A stretch of 64,000 nucleotides of DNA from positions 327,308 through 391,307 of the forward strand of contig CALYLW010000560.1 of assembly GCA_944989445.1 (NCBI GenBank), in the 5' to 3' direction. Below the pieces are notes generated by a model. The model was not told the DNA's origin. It worked only from the letters and a program-made list of their open reading frames with translations, and searched no databases. The DNA is from Ampullaceana balthica (lineage: Eukaryota; Mollusca; Gastropoda; Lymnaeidae). This document shows, in pieces, positions 35,351-47,680 of the stretch; position 1 is the first letter of the stretch, and each line of letters opens with the position of its first letter. The translations under genes and the position numbers were made by a program.

Positions 35351-35460
35351 TAGCCGAGTACTGGCTAAGTTATTAAAACAAAAAAAGTCCAAGTCACTAA
35401 TTGCCAAGGATATCAAACAGGTTTATTAACTCAAGACACAGAATACAAAGTTGCTAAGTC

Positions 35461-35577
<117 letters not shown>

Positions 35578-35754
35578 TGCTACCTCTACATTCTCCCTCT
35601 CTCACGGACCAGTCGCAGTGTGTTACACTGCCTATCTTATCTGTCGTGTCCCTAGTATTCACGTAACTGATCAGGCGCTCTCCTGACCCCTGTGACATTG
35701 TGGGCTGGAGTGCACCTCCAGTGACCCGTGGAGGTCAACTATAGCAGACGGATA

Positions 35755-36145
35755 CACATGCTACATAAGGATACATAGAGATAAACGTAAAATTCATTAA
35801 TTTATTTACGGTACATTTGATCGATCTGAAATGTTGATCCAGTGCATTTTTAGGTGACACAAGTCTATGTGCAAAATTTCAGCTGGATAGGATCTCGGGG
35901 AGTGGGTAATTTTTAACTTTTGTTTTTCCGCGGGACCATGACTGACAGACACGACGGTGAGACGGTAAAGTTAATATAAGGGATTTAATTAAACGACCCT
36001 TGAAAAAAAGTTTTTTTTACTATAAATCCCTTATATATGATAAAATACGCACCGCGCGACAAACTAGCACACACATTTACAGATCGGAAAAATACTATAA
36101 AAGCATGTTCAATATAATACGCACCGCGTGAAAGTCTAGCACAGA
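35755..36145 (+). mobile_element. T-family right half followed by a new left end
   Basis: 35755-35995 has the hairpin core (arms near 35819 and 35872) and the right end GTTAATATAAGGGATTTAAT. At 36008 a new left end begins (ACTATAAATCCCTTATATAT), with ATAATACGCACCGCG motifs, and breaks off near 36145. Confidence 0.75.
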
Positions 36146-36339
36146 AAAGTGTGATGGGGGCATAGCATGACAGTAAGATGTTGTTTTGTTAGAAAAAATG
36201 TTTTGGAGTTAAGCCAGCGTGTAAATGGTTCACATTTAGTGTGATTAAGAAAGATAAATTTAGTAGACGTTTTGAACGAATCATAGGCGCTGTGGCCGGA
36301 ATGGAATTATCCGTTAAATAATATATCACATACTTCACT

Positions 36340-36630
36340 GTAAAAAATGCAATGTTTTCTAACACGTTTATACCGTTATTTTACACTAAACTGCTGTAAA
36401 TGAAGATTTTTTTACTGTTTTTAAAAAAAAACAGTAAGGTAATGTAATTTAAGTTCATTTACAATAAAATCCGGTATTAATTTATACTGTAAAATATACA
36501 ATGTTTTTAACACATTTATACTGTTATTTAACGCTAAATGGTTGTAAATGACTACTTTTCACTGTTTTCCCTTTTTAACAGTAATGGAGTGTAATCTATG
36601 TTCGTCTATAAATATTTTCAATACAGTATA
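36340..36630. repeat. 147-bp direct duplication
   Basis: ACTGTAAAAAATGCAATGTT at 36340 and ACTGTAAAATATACAATGTT at 36486 start two diverged copies, each containing TTTATACCGTTATTT- and CACTGTTTT-like segments and an internal AACAGTAA/TTACTGTT hairpin. Confidence 0.7.
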
Positions 36631-37680
36631 TAAATAAATGAATGCAAGACGTTTTATGGGTTACTAAACATTATATTATCCGATAGACATACAATTTTTG
36701 GAGGTTGTTGAGTTTACTGCCATGAAGGACAGTGAAAAATATTTTGGCCGGGTGCCCAAAGTGGCCTTTTTTCTTTTATATGAGCTATTTAAAAATATTT
36801 TACGGACAGACAAACAGACAAAAAAGAACGAAAGTAAGTTATTAAAAAACGTGGTAAAGAGTGGTCGCTCGATAGTCGTAAGCTCAAGTCCTAGTATTAG
36901 TATTAGCAGTCTAGTCTTGACTTACATTTAATTCTATATTATTTTTTTTCTTTGGTCCTTACGAAATAATATGCCTTTATATTTATTAGTAATATACTAT
37001 TACTAATATCATGATTTTAAATATAATTACATCTTTCGTATTAAATAGTATAAATTATTTTGAATAAATAATAGATTTCCTTTAAAGTATGATTAGCCTT
37101 ATAACGGTTTTAAATTAAACTTGCACTAATTAGGCCGGTGAACCTTAATGTGTTTTCTTTTCTTATATAAGCTTAAATTTTTTTTATTTTATTCACCCGA
37201 TCGCAATGAAATTTTGGAAAGCTGTTGAGTAAGCCTACACTCTCGCAAAGTAAATGTGTATAGTATTTTATTTTAAAATATAAAAATGACTTCAAGTTTT
37301 TTTTGAATATCTTTTTCTTCTGCCATTTCTGCAATGCGTGACAGGTAATCTAGCTCAATTTAAAAATCAGTATTAATTATTTCACATGGGAACAGACACA
37401 TTTTTTCCCACAAATTTGCAGCTGAAATCAGAAGGGTAAAAAATGTCTAAAGTCGATTTCTTTAAAAAACCAAATATCACTGTCTAAGTTAGGAGCTCAG
37501 AACTTGAATTTATTTATTTACAAACAAGTATTACAAGTATGAGTCAATTATGGACACAGCCTTTCTTTTCGCTGCTGTATTTCTTACTCTAAATCTAAAC
37601 ATATAAAGTAGCCTAATAATATACATTTAAATATTCTTAATATACATTTAAATTAAAAAATAAAACAAATTTGAATCGAG
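36631..37680. other. Intergenic, nothing recognised
   Basis: AT-rich; no structure seen. Confidence 0.5.
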
Positions 37681-37689
37681 GTGTGGTTA

Positions 37690-37940
37690 AAAAGTAAAGT
37701 TACCAGCGGTGACGTATAAGCGGCCTCTGCATGGGACCCGAAGTTTGCTCCCACATCTTGAGAAATACATGTTTCTTGGGCTCTTTAGATATCTCACGAG
37801 GTTTCTTTCAAGCGCGCGTTCGCCTTGACGTCATGGCAGGTCGAAGCCGCCAACGACTAAAAACTACCAGATTTGTAGTAGAGGCCTTACTTAGCTTCCT
37901 GATTTCTGCTGTTAGCGCATTATCAACACTTAAAATCTAG
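37690..37940. other. GC-richer island, possible exon or regulatory segment
   Basis: A 250-bp segment with higher GC and CpG than its flanks. A plus-strand frame (37731-37940) has 69 codons but no recognised domain. I cannot decide between exon, promoter and old repeat. Confidence 0.25.
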
Positions 37941-38774
37941 AAATTTAATTCTTACGTATTTTCATGATTAGGGTGTTTCAAGTTTTTCTTTGTTTTGTCT
38001 TACATAAATAAAACATCCATAGCTTTTCCAAACCCTAAAGTATAAATATTCAGGGGAGTGTAAAAAGCAAAATTAACGTATTTTGATGAGGTTTCAAAGT
38101 ATAGACGTTGTCATTTTCTAACAAGATCTGGTTAGAAGGATATCATCGTCTATATTCTTTATAAAACGAGAACTGGATTGCAACAGCCTGCCTAATAAAC
38201 CGCACATTTTCCGCCAAACCCTGAACTATATAAATAGTATGTCCCGTCATTTTTACCATGCATTACATTGTACTTTTATTGAACACAAATGGTTTTAGGC
38301 TTAAGGTATTAGGGCTATTTCATTACCGTAAGTCAAATATGTAACATGCAAGATACAGAAACAAATTGCGCGATTCAATCCATAAAATAAAGCTTTAATA
38401 ATATAATGTAAAATACGTATGTATACGTTTCGACAAATGCCTTTATCAATACAAATAAATAAACACAAGTTTTTAAATTAAATTTACATTATATTTTAAA
38501 TACTACTAGATATAACCCGCAGCGTAGCATACGCCGCAGACTTGCTCATAGATAGTGCAAAGAAAGGGGGAAAGAACTGACACAAACTACAGCACGAAGA
38601 AATCAGAACATTGCAAGCGAACGTTGGTGGGGGGGGGGCGGCGATGCATTGTTGGTCTCCAGACATGCACATTGTGGTTAGCTAACTTTCCCCCCACCCT
38701 ACACCACCCTAGCTTGCCAACCATAAAGTGTGATTGGCCGACCATAGCGAGGGTCAGCCATGTTCGCAAATAAA

Positions 38775-39327
38775 ACAAACCCGCAAAAACAAAGTTTTTG
38801 ACTATAAATCCCTTATATATGAGACATAACTAACAGTATTGATTATTTTCAAACGCGATAAACATTTACAGACTGAATCTGTCTTAACTCAACTTTGCTT
38901 CATAAGCCTGGGGGGGGGAGGGGAAAATTCTGGTCACCGATCGCTTGACCAAGCTCAGCGTGACACGTAAAATGTAAACTAAAGTACGCCGGTACTTCGA
39001 TGGGTCGCGTCAACGCGTCAACTCAAACTCTCACGTGGGAAAAAAAACAATAACAAACAGTGAATTTGAATTACAAACGTTATATAAGGATAAACTAAAA
39101 ATGCATAAATTTAATTACGGTACATTCGATGGATCTGAAATTTTGTTACGATGCACTGTTAGGTGAGACGGGTCCGTGTGCCAAATTTCAGCTCGATCGG
39201 ATCACGGGAAGTGGGTCATTTTTGACTTTTGTTTTTCCGCCCGCCCAAGACAGAGAGACAGAGAGAGAGAGAGAGATGACGACAGAACGACAGATACGGC
39301 CGTGAAGTTAATATAAGGGATTTAAAA
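38775..39327 (+). mobile_element. T-family element, near-complete reference copy
   Basis: Left end AGTTTTTGACTATAAATCCC with TTATATATGAG, right end GTTAATATAAGGGATTTAAA. The AAATCCCTTATAT and ATATAAGGGATTT ends are inverted repeats. The interior has CATAACTAACAGTATTGATT, the hairpin core (39127-39145 and 39182-39199) and a (GA)n run near 39248. No coding frame. Non-autonomous DNA element is the likeliest class. Confidence 0.8.
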
Positions 39328-39379
39328 AGGGTGAAAGAACGGGTACAAACAAACATTTTTAAAAACTAAAAAAATTAAT

Positions 39380-39455
39380 GTTTCCTTTGGGCTTGAACCC
39401 AGGACCTTTTGCGCGTAACGCGGACTTGATGAATACTACACTACGAATCATATAA
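39380..39455 (-). repeat. tRNA-like promoter segment (SINE head fragment)
   Basis: On the minus strand GGTTCAAGCCC (39399-39389) matches a polymerase III B box, and GTAGTGTAGTATTC about 35 bases upstream resembles an A box. It sits in the composite repeat and is probably a retroposon head, not a tRNA gene. Confidence 0.4.
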
Positions 39456-39639
39456 TATCTTGTGAAGGAACAAAGCAAGTGAACGCATGAATCATTGTTG
39501 GTCTCGAGACATGCCCTCCCCCCCTGCACCACTTTCGCGTGCCAACCATAAATTGTGATTGTACGAACCCAGCGAGGGTCATTCATGATGCTTATTTGCA
39601 CACTATTCGTTCTTGTTCTGGTTAATTATATATATAGAT

Positions 39640-40557
39640 AGAATAGATATCATGGCAAAAATAAAATCAGTTGAGACCAAAAACAAATAAAATAATAAAA
39701 ATAAAGCCAAGAAAAACAACAACAGAGAAAGTAAAAGAAAAAATATGGGCACAATTACCTAACAAAAATATAGGATAGAAGAACAATAATGAAGTATCAG
39801 TAGTTACTGTTGATAAGTATTAAACGACGTAAATTGGGAAAAGTTTGTGTATAAAAAATAAATCAAAATGCTTGTAAAAATTAACTAAACTGAATCCAAA
39901 TGTAACTAGATATGGTGTGCTGTTATTAAAATGAGCGATAATTATTATAAAAATAAAAATAAAAATAACAGTGGCAATTTGAAAACGTAAATAGCGCGAT
40001 ACCCTAGCCAGAAGCTGGGCTCGACGCGTTTTACATAAGAAAATAGAAATATGTACAGACGCACACATTTATATATATATTCATTTAATACAAAACCATC
40101 GTAATATAATTTTTTTAAAAATTTATGTAATGACATGGATGGTACACATACGCTGTGCTTATTAGTCAATGAAAGTAAAGGAGACATATTTCGGCGGAAA
40201 GGCGATGAGGTGGGCTGATCTCGCTCCACCTAACTACCGGCCTCTGACGGGTAAACGTCCACGTCTGGACATATGTATAGAAAGTTGTGTTTGCTTCTAT
40301 GTCTAGGAAGATTAATAGTGCAACGACTTTACTCAAGTTGCTGGGAATGTCTTTAAAGCGCGGTGAACCCTGCCGTAGGCTTGGGGTACTGCTCTATATA
40401 TAATTGTACACAGTAAATAAATAAATGTTCTAAGCTCATTGTTAGCGACTGGCACTAGGTAACGAGGTTCAATTGAACTAATGGCCTTATTTGATACATT
40501 TGACAAGAATAACATTAAGTGTGGTGTAATTTAAAAAAAAATTGATTTTCATATCAT
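39640..40557. other. A-rich intergenic, nothing recognised
   Basis: A-rich low-complexity runs near 39650-39960; no gene seen. Confidence 0.5.
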
Positions 40558-40690
40558 GTGGGGAATTAATATACACTAGACGCCCCGCGGCGTAGCATAC
40601 GCCGCAGACTTGCTCATGGAGAGTTCTTTTACCCCTTTAATGCACTTTTTTAGGGCGCCTACGGCGCCGACCTTTTTCAAAAGCCCAACT
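40558..40690. repeat. Fragment sharing the CGTAGCATACGCCGCAGAC motif
   Basis: CGGCGTAGCATACGCCGCAG and CTTGCTCATGG match 38520-38550. GGGCGCCTACGGCGCC follows, a palindromic extension. Family unknown. Confidence 0.5.
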
Positions 40691-41164
40691 AACTTGTCCT
40701 TGTTTGATCAATACGAAATATTAAACTTTCTGAAATTCACACAAAGTATTTTATAATAGGGGTTGTTTTTTTATGTTATAATTAACCATCATCAAATCCT
40801 CTCTTTACATTGTTCCCTTTTTACAAAATTAAAATATCAGCGAAAACAATGACGTCATATAATTTTTTTTTACAGTGCATATTTAATTTGCACACCTTTT
40901 GATGCATTGGCAGTGGCGTAGCTAGGGTCATGTGCGCCCGGGGACATGACACAAAATCGGCGCCCCTTGTCTGCCTAAAAGATTCTGGGGGCTCATTGAG
41001 CCCCCAAGAAAAAATTGAAATTTTACGTTTTATATAGTTCATTTTCGAAGCTTCTGGTATTTTAATGAAATAGAATACACACTAATATGTAATTCTCTAT
41101 AGGATTGTAAACAATTTATTTGAAAAAAAAACTCTACTAATTATACAATTAGACATAGTCTACA

Positions 41165-41668
41165 AATAAGAAAAACCCGTAAAAAACCAAGTTTTTGACT
41201 ATAAATCCTTTATGTACGAAAAGTAACTAAAAGAATGTTCATTATAATACGCAGCGCCAGACCATCCAGAAATACAAAATTGAAGTTGTGTCGTAAAACA
41301 TGTTTAATATAATACGCACCGATCAGGAATATGTTTATAAAAAGAGCTGTCAATAAAATACGCACCTTATTGCGCGACAGAAAGGTTGTTCAATATAATA
41401 CGCACCGCGACGCTCTATCTCAAAAAATAGCATGATACATAGGAACAAAAAAAATAATCTAAAAAATCAATAATTTAATTACGGTACATGCGATCGATCT
41501 GAAATTTTGATACATTGTTTTTATCATCGGTACGAAACTGCCTGCAAAATTTCAGCTCGCTATCTTGCGAGCAAGTGGGTTAAAAATCGATCAAAAGTTT
41601 TGGCGACAAGCAAGCAAGCAAGCAAGGTCCGCCGCAGACACCACGAGTTAATATAAAGGATTTAAAAA
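41165..41668 (+). mobile_element. T-family element nested in the hAT
   Basis: Left end GTTTTTGACTATAAATCCTT, right end GTTAATATAAAGGATTTAAA. Several ATAATACGCACCG motifs, hairpin arms at 41491-41509 and 41545-41559. It is close to identical, over its whole length, to the oppositely oriented copy at 51321-51809. Confidence 0.85.
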
Positions 41669-41669
41669 G

Positions 41670-43390
41670 AGATTCTCCTTGATTTGAATGTTGCAAAGTC
41701 AACAATCGCGTTGTCAAAATTAATATTCTCAAGTGTTTCTCTTTCGATGCTAAGGAGTGCAAGATCACTCAGACGATCTTGTCCCCTTGAAGCACGTAAA
41801 TAAGACAAAATATGGTTCAGTTTGCTGAAGGGCCGCTCACAGCTTTCAGTTGAAACATCAATTTTTAGAAGTATTTGAAGTGAAATGTTCAGATTCGGAA
41901 ATACGTCATCTCCAAATGAAACAATAAAACCAAGAAGATCCAAAGGAGTTTCCGATAGAACTTCAGTCCGGGTACTGAGAAGCATTTTTCAGTCTCTCAT
42001 TTATGTGCACAATTCATGTCCATTGATGTCAGTGTCGTATAAATTAGCAAAATCTAAGCAATTTTAACGAAGTGTATCGACTTTTGTCTCAGCAAGAAGA
42101 GTTTTGACGTCTAGTTAAAACCAAATTTGTTGTTTAGATAGATTTTTTTAGATGTAAAAACCATATTGATATCTCCTGTTGGAGTCTATCAATTACGCTG
42201 TTCATATCAAGTGAAATTTCTTCTTCTGCAGAAAGTCCTGCATCTCTTGTTAATTCTCCAGGCATCCTCCGATGTCGTCTAATCCTTCTGTCAACCTCGA
42301 TTCCCCAAGTTGCGCATCTTCCTTTCCATTGTCTTCCGCAACCATGCTCAAATTATCACGAATATTAACAAAATCTTGCTCAAACGATGCAAGATCAAAT
42401 GCTGCTTCCTTGAAATTCATAGTAGGATTCTGCAACCGTTTCTGGACTCGATCAATTTTTCCAAGTATGATGTTCCAGAAATTTAACAAAACTAGGAATT
42501 TGAAGTTTAATATACCTGCCAGTCTGCCAGCAAAGTTTCTGCATCACTTCTGGTGTCAGGCGTCATATTTGTATATTCTGATAATTTTTCCAACAGCCCT
42601 ACCAGTTCATCTAGTCCTTCATAAATTGCTTTAACAGCTTCTGATTGTGCACACAAACGTGTTTCAGACTACCTCTTCATTGTGATTGGCACACCTCTTT
42701 TTAATTCTTCCCAACGATTTTTTGAAAGAGAGAAAACAAAAATTTATACTTTCAAATGTTAAAAAAAAACGTGATAACATCTGGATCCTGTTTAGCTGAG
42801 TGTATTCCTGCTAAGTTTAATCTGTGATTGTCACAGTTGATGAACAATGGCTATGTGATTTCTGGCACATATTCGGTGTTGAAGGCCGGATATATGCCCA
42901 GTCATTACAGCAGCATTGTCATAACATTGTGACCGATAGTCGGCTAGAGGTCTGTTATTAGATTCCAGTTTCTCTACGATAACTCTTTCAAGGCTTTCTG
43001 CGTCTTTGGAATGTTTCTGGATAAAACCTAAAAATGATTCTTTGATGGTTTCTTTTTAGTTTGAAAATCCACATCAACAAATCTGATGACTTGAGAAAGC
43101 TGTTCCCGGTGTCTTAGATCGGGTGTTGAGTCAAGTAAGATACCGTAGTACTTTTTTTTCTGATTTCACTCAACAGCTGATTCATTACAGTCGATGAAAG
43201 TAGGTGGATAAATTCATTTGGATTTCCGCTGATAATTAAGATACTGAACCTGGATTTTCTCGGGCATGTTGTAAGTGTTTTTTCTAACAGTGGATCATGC
43301 TGATCAAGTTTGATCACAGAGAGATGGGAAAGAGAGGCGGTGTCTGATGTTTCATATAAAAGGTATCCAACTTGCTTTGACATACCGACA
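41670..43390 (-). pseudogene. hAT transposase pseudogene (ZMYM1/DUF4371-like)
   Basis: Fragments in order on the minus strand: a frame at 43383-43114 with VMNQLLSEIRKKSTTVS; then HREQLSQVIRFVDVDFQTKK near 43110-43050; CYDNAAVMTGHISGLQ near 42940-42890; a frame at 42489-42250 with ILGKIDRVQKRLQNPTMNFK; and 41985-41662 with VSTESCERPFSKLNHILSYL (residues 44-63), the dimerisation domain, followed by DRLSDLALLSIERE. These are collinear landmarks of DUF4371/hAT proteins. Stops and shifts between them make it non-functional. Confidence 0.85.
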
Positions 43391-43524
43391 CAAGCCGTGA
43401 GAGGAGAGACCTTCCCTCCCTCCCCCTCTGTATTCCCTCCACAGTGGAATTGGGGAAGTAAGATATTTCTTTTTAAAAAGAGTCAGCATGCAGCAAAGGT
43501 ACGAGAATTAACCATTCTGTAAGC

Positions 43525-44847
43525 TAGTGGTTCTTAACATTTTGAGATTCAAGGACCACTTGATAAACGTGTCTTAGCTACGGACCACTACAAAAAATTG
43601 TGCTACTGCCGAGCTGGAAAGTTAATTATAATTATACTGTATATATCTTATCTGTTGCAGACGCTCCTTCTATGCAGAAGATTTTTGCTAGCTATAAGTA
43701 GTAGGCCCTATACATGGCAGTTAGTAAAACTATACTAATATGCTACGTTTTGCGTGCTCCAAAAACAATATTGTAATGGCTTCATTTTGTAAAGAACAAA
43801 TGTCATTTTATATTAGTCTCATAGTCTTCTTATTTAATTCTACTTGCTAACTATAAAAAAACTTTAAGACATAAACAGTAGTTGGTATTAAAAGACTGCT
43901 ATATTAGTTTATTTAGTACGAAAGATGTTTTGTTTTTATTGTAAGCAATGCAGAAAATCCACTTTCACAAAGTTGCAAAGGGTAAAAGTATTTTTAAAAC
44001 TATCTGAGTCAGTTCGGAGTACTCCAAAATTTCATTAAGCCCACTTTCTGATGCAACATAATCCAAGTGGTATCGCTAGTCTATTCAATGAATTGGTTTA
44101 ATTACGATGTTGGCAATTTTATTTGATGAGACAATGTGTGCGAGATTAGGACTGGAAACCAACGAAAAACCACAGAACGTTAAAAAACAACCAAATTAGA
44201 ATTAAAATTGGTCCTGCATTGATTTAATATTACCAGAAATCAAATTTATCAACAGTTGTTTATTTATTTCAACATTTTCTGGTTTCTCGGTGATTTCGAA
44301 TAATTGATCAAACATCTCAAAGTTACCTTGAAATAATCTTCATTTCCAAAGATCAAGCTTTTTCGTAAAAGCAGACACTTTGTCACTGAGAGTAATATAA
44401 TGTGTCTGCTTTCCTTGCCGAGTTGAATTAAGTTTATTGAGTTCTTCAAAAGTTTCAGCCAAGTAAGCCAAAACAGCAACCCATAAGCTATGGTTCACAT
44501 GATCAACAAGCTTTGAGTTTTTTCTACTAGAAACTCTCTAACGTCATCACGTAATTCAATCAGTCCGATAACCAGCGAATTTCAGTATACATCAGTAACT
44601 GATAATGTTCAAGATTCATATCCGAACATAAGAAATCAAAGAAACGAGAATTTAATAGACGAGCCTTGATAAAATTTAAAAACTATTTAGGGCAGATCAA
44701 AAATATATTTTAAGTCTGCATTTATTATTTTACTTGCTAGTCTTTCTCGATGAATCATACAGTGCGTAAATTTCATGCTTTGCTCGCGGACCACCAGGCA
44801 CATCTTCGCGGACCTCTAGTCCACGGACCACAGGTTGAGAACCACTG
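43525..44847 (-). mobile_element. Second hAT element nested in the first
   Basis: The left end TAGTGGTTCTTAACATTTTG and the right end CAGGTTGAGAACCACTG are inverted repeats of the familiar CAGTGGTTCTCAACC type. Flanking octamers CTGTAAGC (43517-43524) and CTTTAAGC (44848-44855) match at 7 of 8 positions. The minus strand near 44480-44220 carries ZBED5/SCAND3-like remnants (LNKLNSTRQGK-, LSDKVSAFTKKLDLW-like sequence across frame shifts). A SINE tail fragment lies at 43640-43690. Confidence 0.88.
43640..43690 (-). repeat. SINE 3'-end fragment inside the nested hAT
   Basis: On the minus strand AATCTTCTGCATAGAAGGAG then CGTCTG and AGATAAGAT match the SINE 3' end of 22372-22430. The tRNA-related head is absent. 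Confidence 0.7.
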
Positions 44848-45261
44848 CTTTAAGCCACTCCGTTTTCTTGTCTAGATCATTTTGTTTGCTTTTAGTGTCG
44901 TCTCTGTCTGTTCTATTTTTAAAAAATCGCCTTTGTCTCTTACTGCTCCCCTACTCTCACTCCTAGCAACTCATTTTTTTAATCGCCACCAGCAATCCTA
45001 CATTGTGGATGTGTCATTTATTTATGAGTAGAATTTGCGCCCCTTTACGCTCAATGGGGGCGCGAAAATCATGCTTGTCAACTGATTTGTAATGCAGATA
45101 TTTTCCGAGCTCCAAAATTCAATCTTGCAAAGGTATACATCAGTTTACATCAAAATAAAATTAAATAATGAGTTTTAATACTCATTTTGGCGCCCCCTAA
45201 CGTGGCGCCCGGGGACATATGTCCCCCCCTGCCCCCCCCTCGCTACGCCACTGTGCATTGG

Positions 45262-46354
45262 TGCAGTAATTTGGTGCGCTGCTTTCTAAAATTAGTATCT
45301 GTTGCACATGTATCTTCTTGTTGCCTCGCAGGGTGCGACCACGAAGAGAATTATATATATAGACTTTTTGTATTGGGTGTTGGTGATGGTATTATTAGAA
45401 ATTTTCCTAAACACATATAACGTTGTGAAATTCTCACACCTGAGTGTATCGATTCGATCTTTGTACTCTGACCTTTCACATCTCCACAGCCATTAAACGT
45501 CGCTTACATCTTCTTGCCGGCTAAATCCCTTTTAAATCCCAATTTTCCTGTTTGGAGCTGCATGTCTCAGTTACATACAAGTATTGGACTTGGGATGTAG
45601 GCATTTGTTCACCACATCAGAACGGTTCTCAAAAAATGCCGGGTAGTGCCTGTCTTAAGGAACGGGTTATTAGCGTACGAATCCAACCCAGAAACCCTGT
45701 TTCCTGTAAAATTTGCCTTTTGAAGGAACGTAACGTAAAGGAGATGTCTGCTTGTATTACACACTGCGGATACGTTTTTTAAAACTTTATTTTCTTGCCT
45801 CTCTTTGTTTATGTTTGTTCGCCGAGGAAGACTTTCACCCGATATTTTCGTTGTTTTTCTTGCGTCATTTTTTCAGTTTTACCCATATCCTATTCATTAG
45901 CTCTTTATTTTCCTGAGAAGCAGTTGCCATCACTGAGGTCACAGGCGGGGAGTTACAAAGTTTTAGCTCAACAGAATACCAGAAAGCTCACAATAGAGCT
46001 GCGAGATTCTGACTCGCAATAGTCCATCTGGGATCAGTGGCAGTAATGGTCACTGGTCTTTAAGTGTTTTTTTTTACGGTCAACGGGTGGTTGGATCAGT
46101 GTACACATTATCACATCTCTGTCGCACTACAGATCGGGAAGTTGGTCAAAGTTTGAAATGTGCAACTTGTACGCGAAAAGCCAACTACATTGTCTGTACC
46201 GTTCACTGGCCATACAATGGTGATGTAAGTTGTATTATCACCCAGATTGAGTGACAATGCAGAACTGCGAGCCCATCTTACGAAGCGGACAGTTCTAAAT
46301 TTGAGTGACCCAGATATAAACCCGATAAACTGAAACGATGGAAAAATGTAAACA
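45262..46354. other. Intergenic, nothing recognised
   Basis: Several short plus-strand frames (e.g. 45552-45782) look like chance. Confidence 0.45.
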
Positions 46355-46480
46355 ATAGTGACCGCTACATATAGTTTATATAGATAAATTAAAAATGCAT
46401 TAATTTAATTACGGTACTTTCGATCGATCTGAAATTTTTGATAGGATGCATTGCTAGGTGACACGGGTCCGTGCCAAATT
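46355..46480 (+). mobile_element. T-family internal fragment
   Basis: TTAATTTAATTACGGTAC, CGATCGATCTGAAATTTTTG and TTGCTAGGTGACACGGGTCC match the T core. The second hairpin arm is lost. Confidence 0.7.
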
Positions 46481-46769
46481 ACTGCACCAAAAATAACACT
46501 TTTCGAAATTTCCGCATAAAATTGTTCAATATGACAATAAATGAATAAAATAAAATAAAATAAAATAAATGAACGTTCTGTATTACGTTATTTTTTAATC
46601 TGATGTGTATTTATTTTGAAAACTTCCGTAATTTGTGACGGGTGATACGCTAGTTTTAAATTAAGTTTCAATACATTTTTCCCACAAAGTACCTTTAAAA
46701 AAATATTTTTAAATCTCTAACAAATGTAACTAAATGTGTCCAATTTGAACTCATTTTTTAAATTATTTT

Positions 46770-46960
46770 TTTACTTGCTTCGTAACAACTTTGTAACATT
46801 TTTAACAGTTTTGTAACATTTTTGTAACAGCTTTGTAACATTTTGTAACATCCTTGTAACAGCTTTGTAATATTTTGTAACAGTTTTGTAACAACTTTGT
46901 TACAGCTTTGTAACATTTTTAACAGTTTTGTAACAGCTTCGTAACAGTTAGTAACAATGA
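46770..46960. repeat. Degenerate TTTTGTAACAGCTTTGTAAC repeats
   Basis: About ten copies of an 18-26 bp unit of TTTGTAACA words. The minus frame reads KLLQ/NVTK strings, an artefact. Confidence 0.88.
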
Positions 46961-47224
46961 CAATTACCATTGTTGACTAATTGTCATGGTTACCATAAAC
47001 AAACAACGTGCGGACTACTACCAGGCCGTGGGCACGTGGTTGTTGATGCAGACGACTGACACGACTAGTGTCACAGGCGGACGGACATCAAAGAAAACTT
47101 CCGCATGTGCAACATGTGACCGATTGGGACAATTGCCCTTTTTGGATGGCGCGATGTTATTTCTATTCAGGGGAATGTAGGGTAGAATTCTAATGACCGA
47201 TAAATCAGAGTTAGTGGAGGGATA

Positions 47225-47335
47225 AGGCGGACTTAAGCTTAAGGTTTAACTTGTGGGTTTGACTCGTGGGTTTGACTTGTGAGTTTGACTTGTGGGTTTG
47301 GCTTATGGGATTGAGCTTAAGAGTTTGACTTACGT
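47225..47335. repeat. 13-14 bp GTGGGTTTGACTT repeats
   Basis: Seven or eight degenerate copies. Confidence 0.75.
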
Positions 47336-47680
47336 ATTTAATTTAAGGGTTTGATTTATAGCTTCGAAATACAAGGGTTCTTTTGTTTTGGTTTCCATCC
47401 TGCATTTTTACAGACAGGAGGCGGGGATCATTTTAAAAGTTCTAGATTAACACATTTTACTGGCTGAGATATTAAAAAAAAACAGCACTGGTTACATTGT
47501 CCCCCGAATGAGCTCGAATACACGAATACTTGTACATAGAAAAAAAACCTGCGGTGACTATTTAAAACACTTTTCTTGGTCTGTTTGTACGTGTGTCTTA
47601 ACAGGGATTTCTGGGAAGAAATATTCGTCTGCACCAGGTGCACGAGGTGGACGACAAATCTCCAGGTAAACATCGATAAA
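47336..47680. other. Intergenic, nothing recognised
   Basis: No feature identified. Confidence 0.45.

Larger units (their letters stand above)
38507..39630. mobile_element. Composite repeat around a full T element
   Basis: Begins CCCGCAGCGTAGCATACGCC, a motif also seen at 40570, and ends in a TATATATATAGATAG tail. A 130-150 bp segment with ATTGTTGGTCTC, ACATGC, CTTGCCAACCATAAA-like words and AGCGAGGGTCA is present on both sides of the T element (38617-38770 and 39472-39600). Confidence 0.55.
40911..45253 (-). mobile_element. Complete hAT element, 4.3 kb, decayed
   Basis: The left end CAGTGGCGTAGCTAGGG and the right end CCCCCCTCGCTACGCCACTG are inverted repeats with CGCCCGGGGACAT next to both. 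TGCATTGG is duplicated exactly at 40903-40910 and 45254-45261, a perfect 8-bp hAT target duplication. Broken transposase frames run on the minus strand. The element contains a T element (41165-41668), a second hAT (43525-44847) and a SINE tail fragment within the latter. Confidence 0.93.

Noticed and set aside
39820..40229. Hydrophobic minus-strand frames that might be a small membrane protein
   Set aside because: The hydrophobicity comes from A/T-rich low-complexity sequence; no conserved motif or convincing start.
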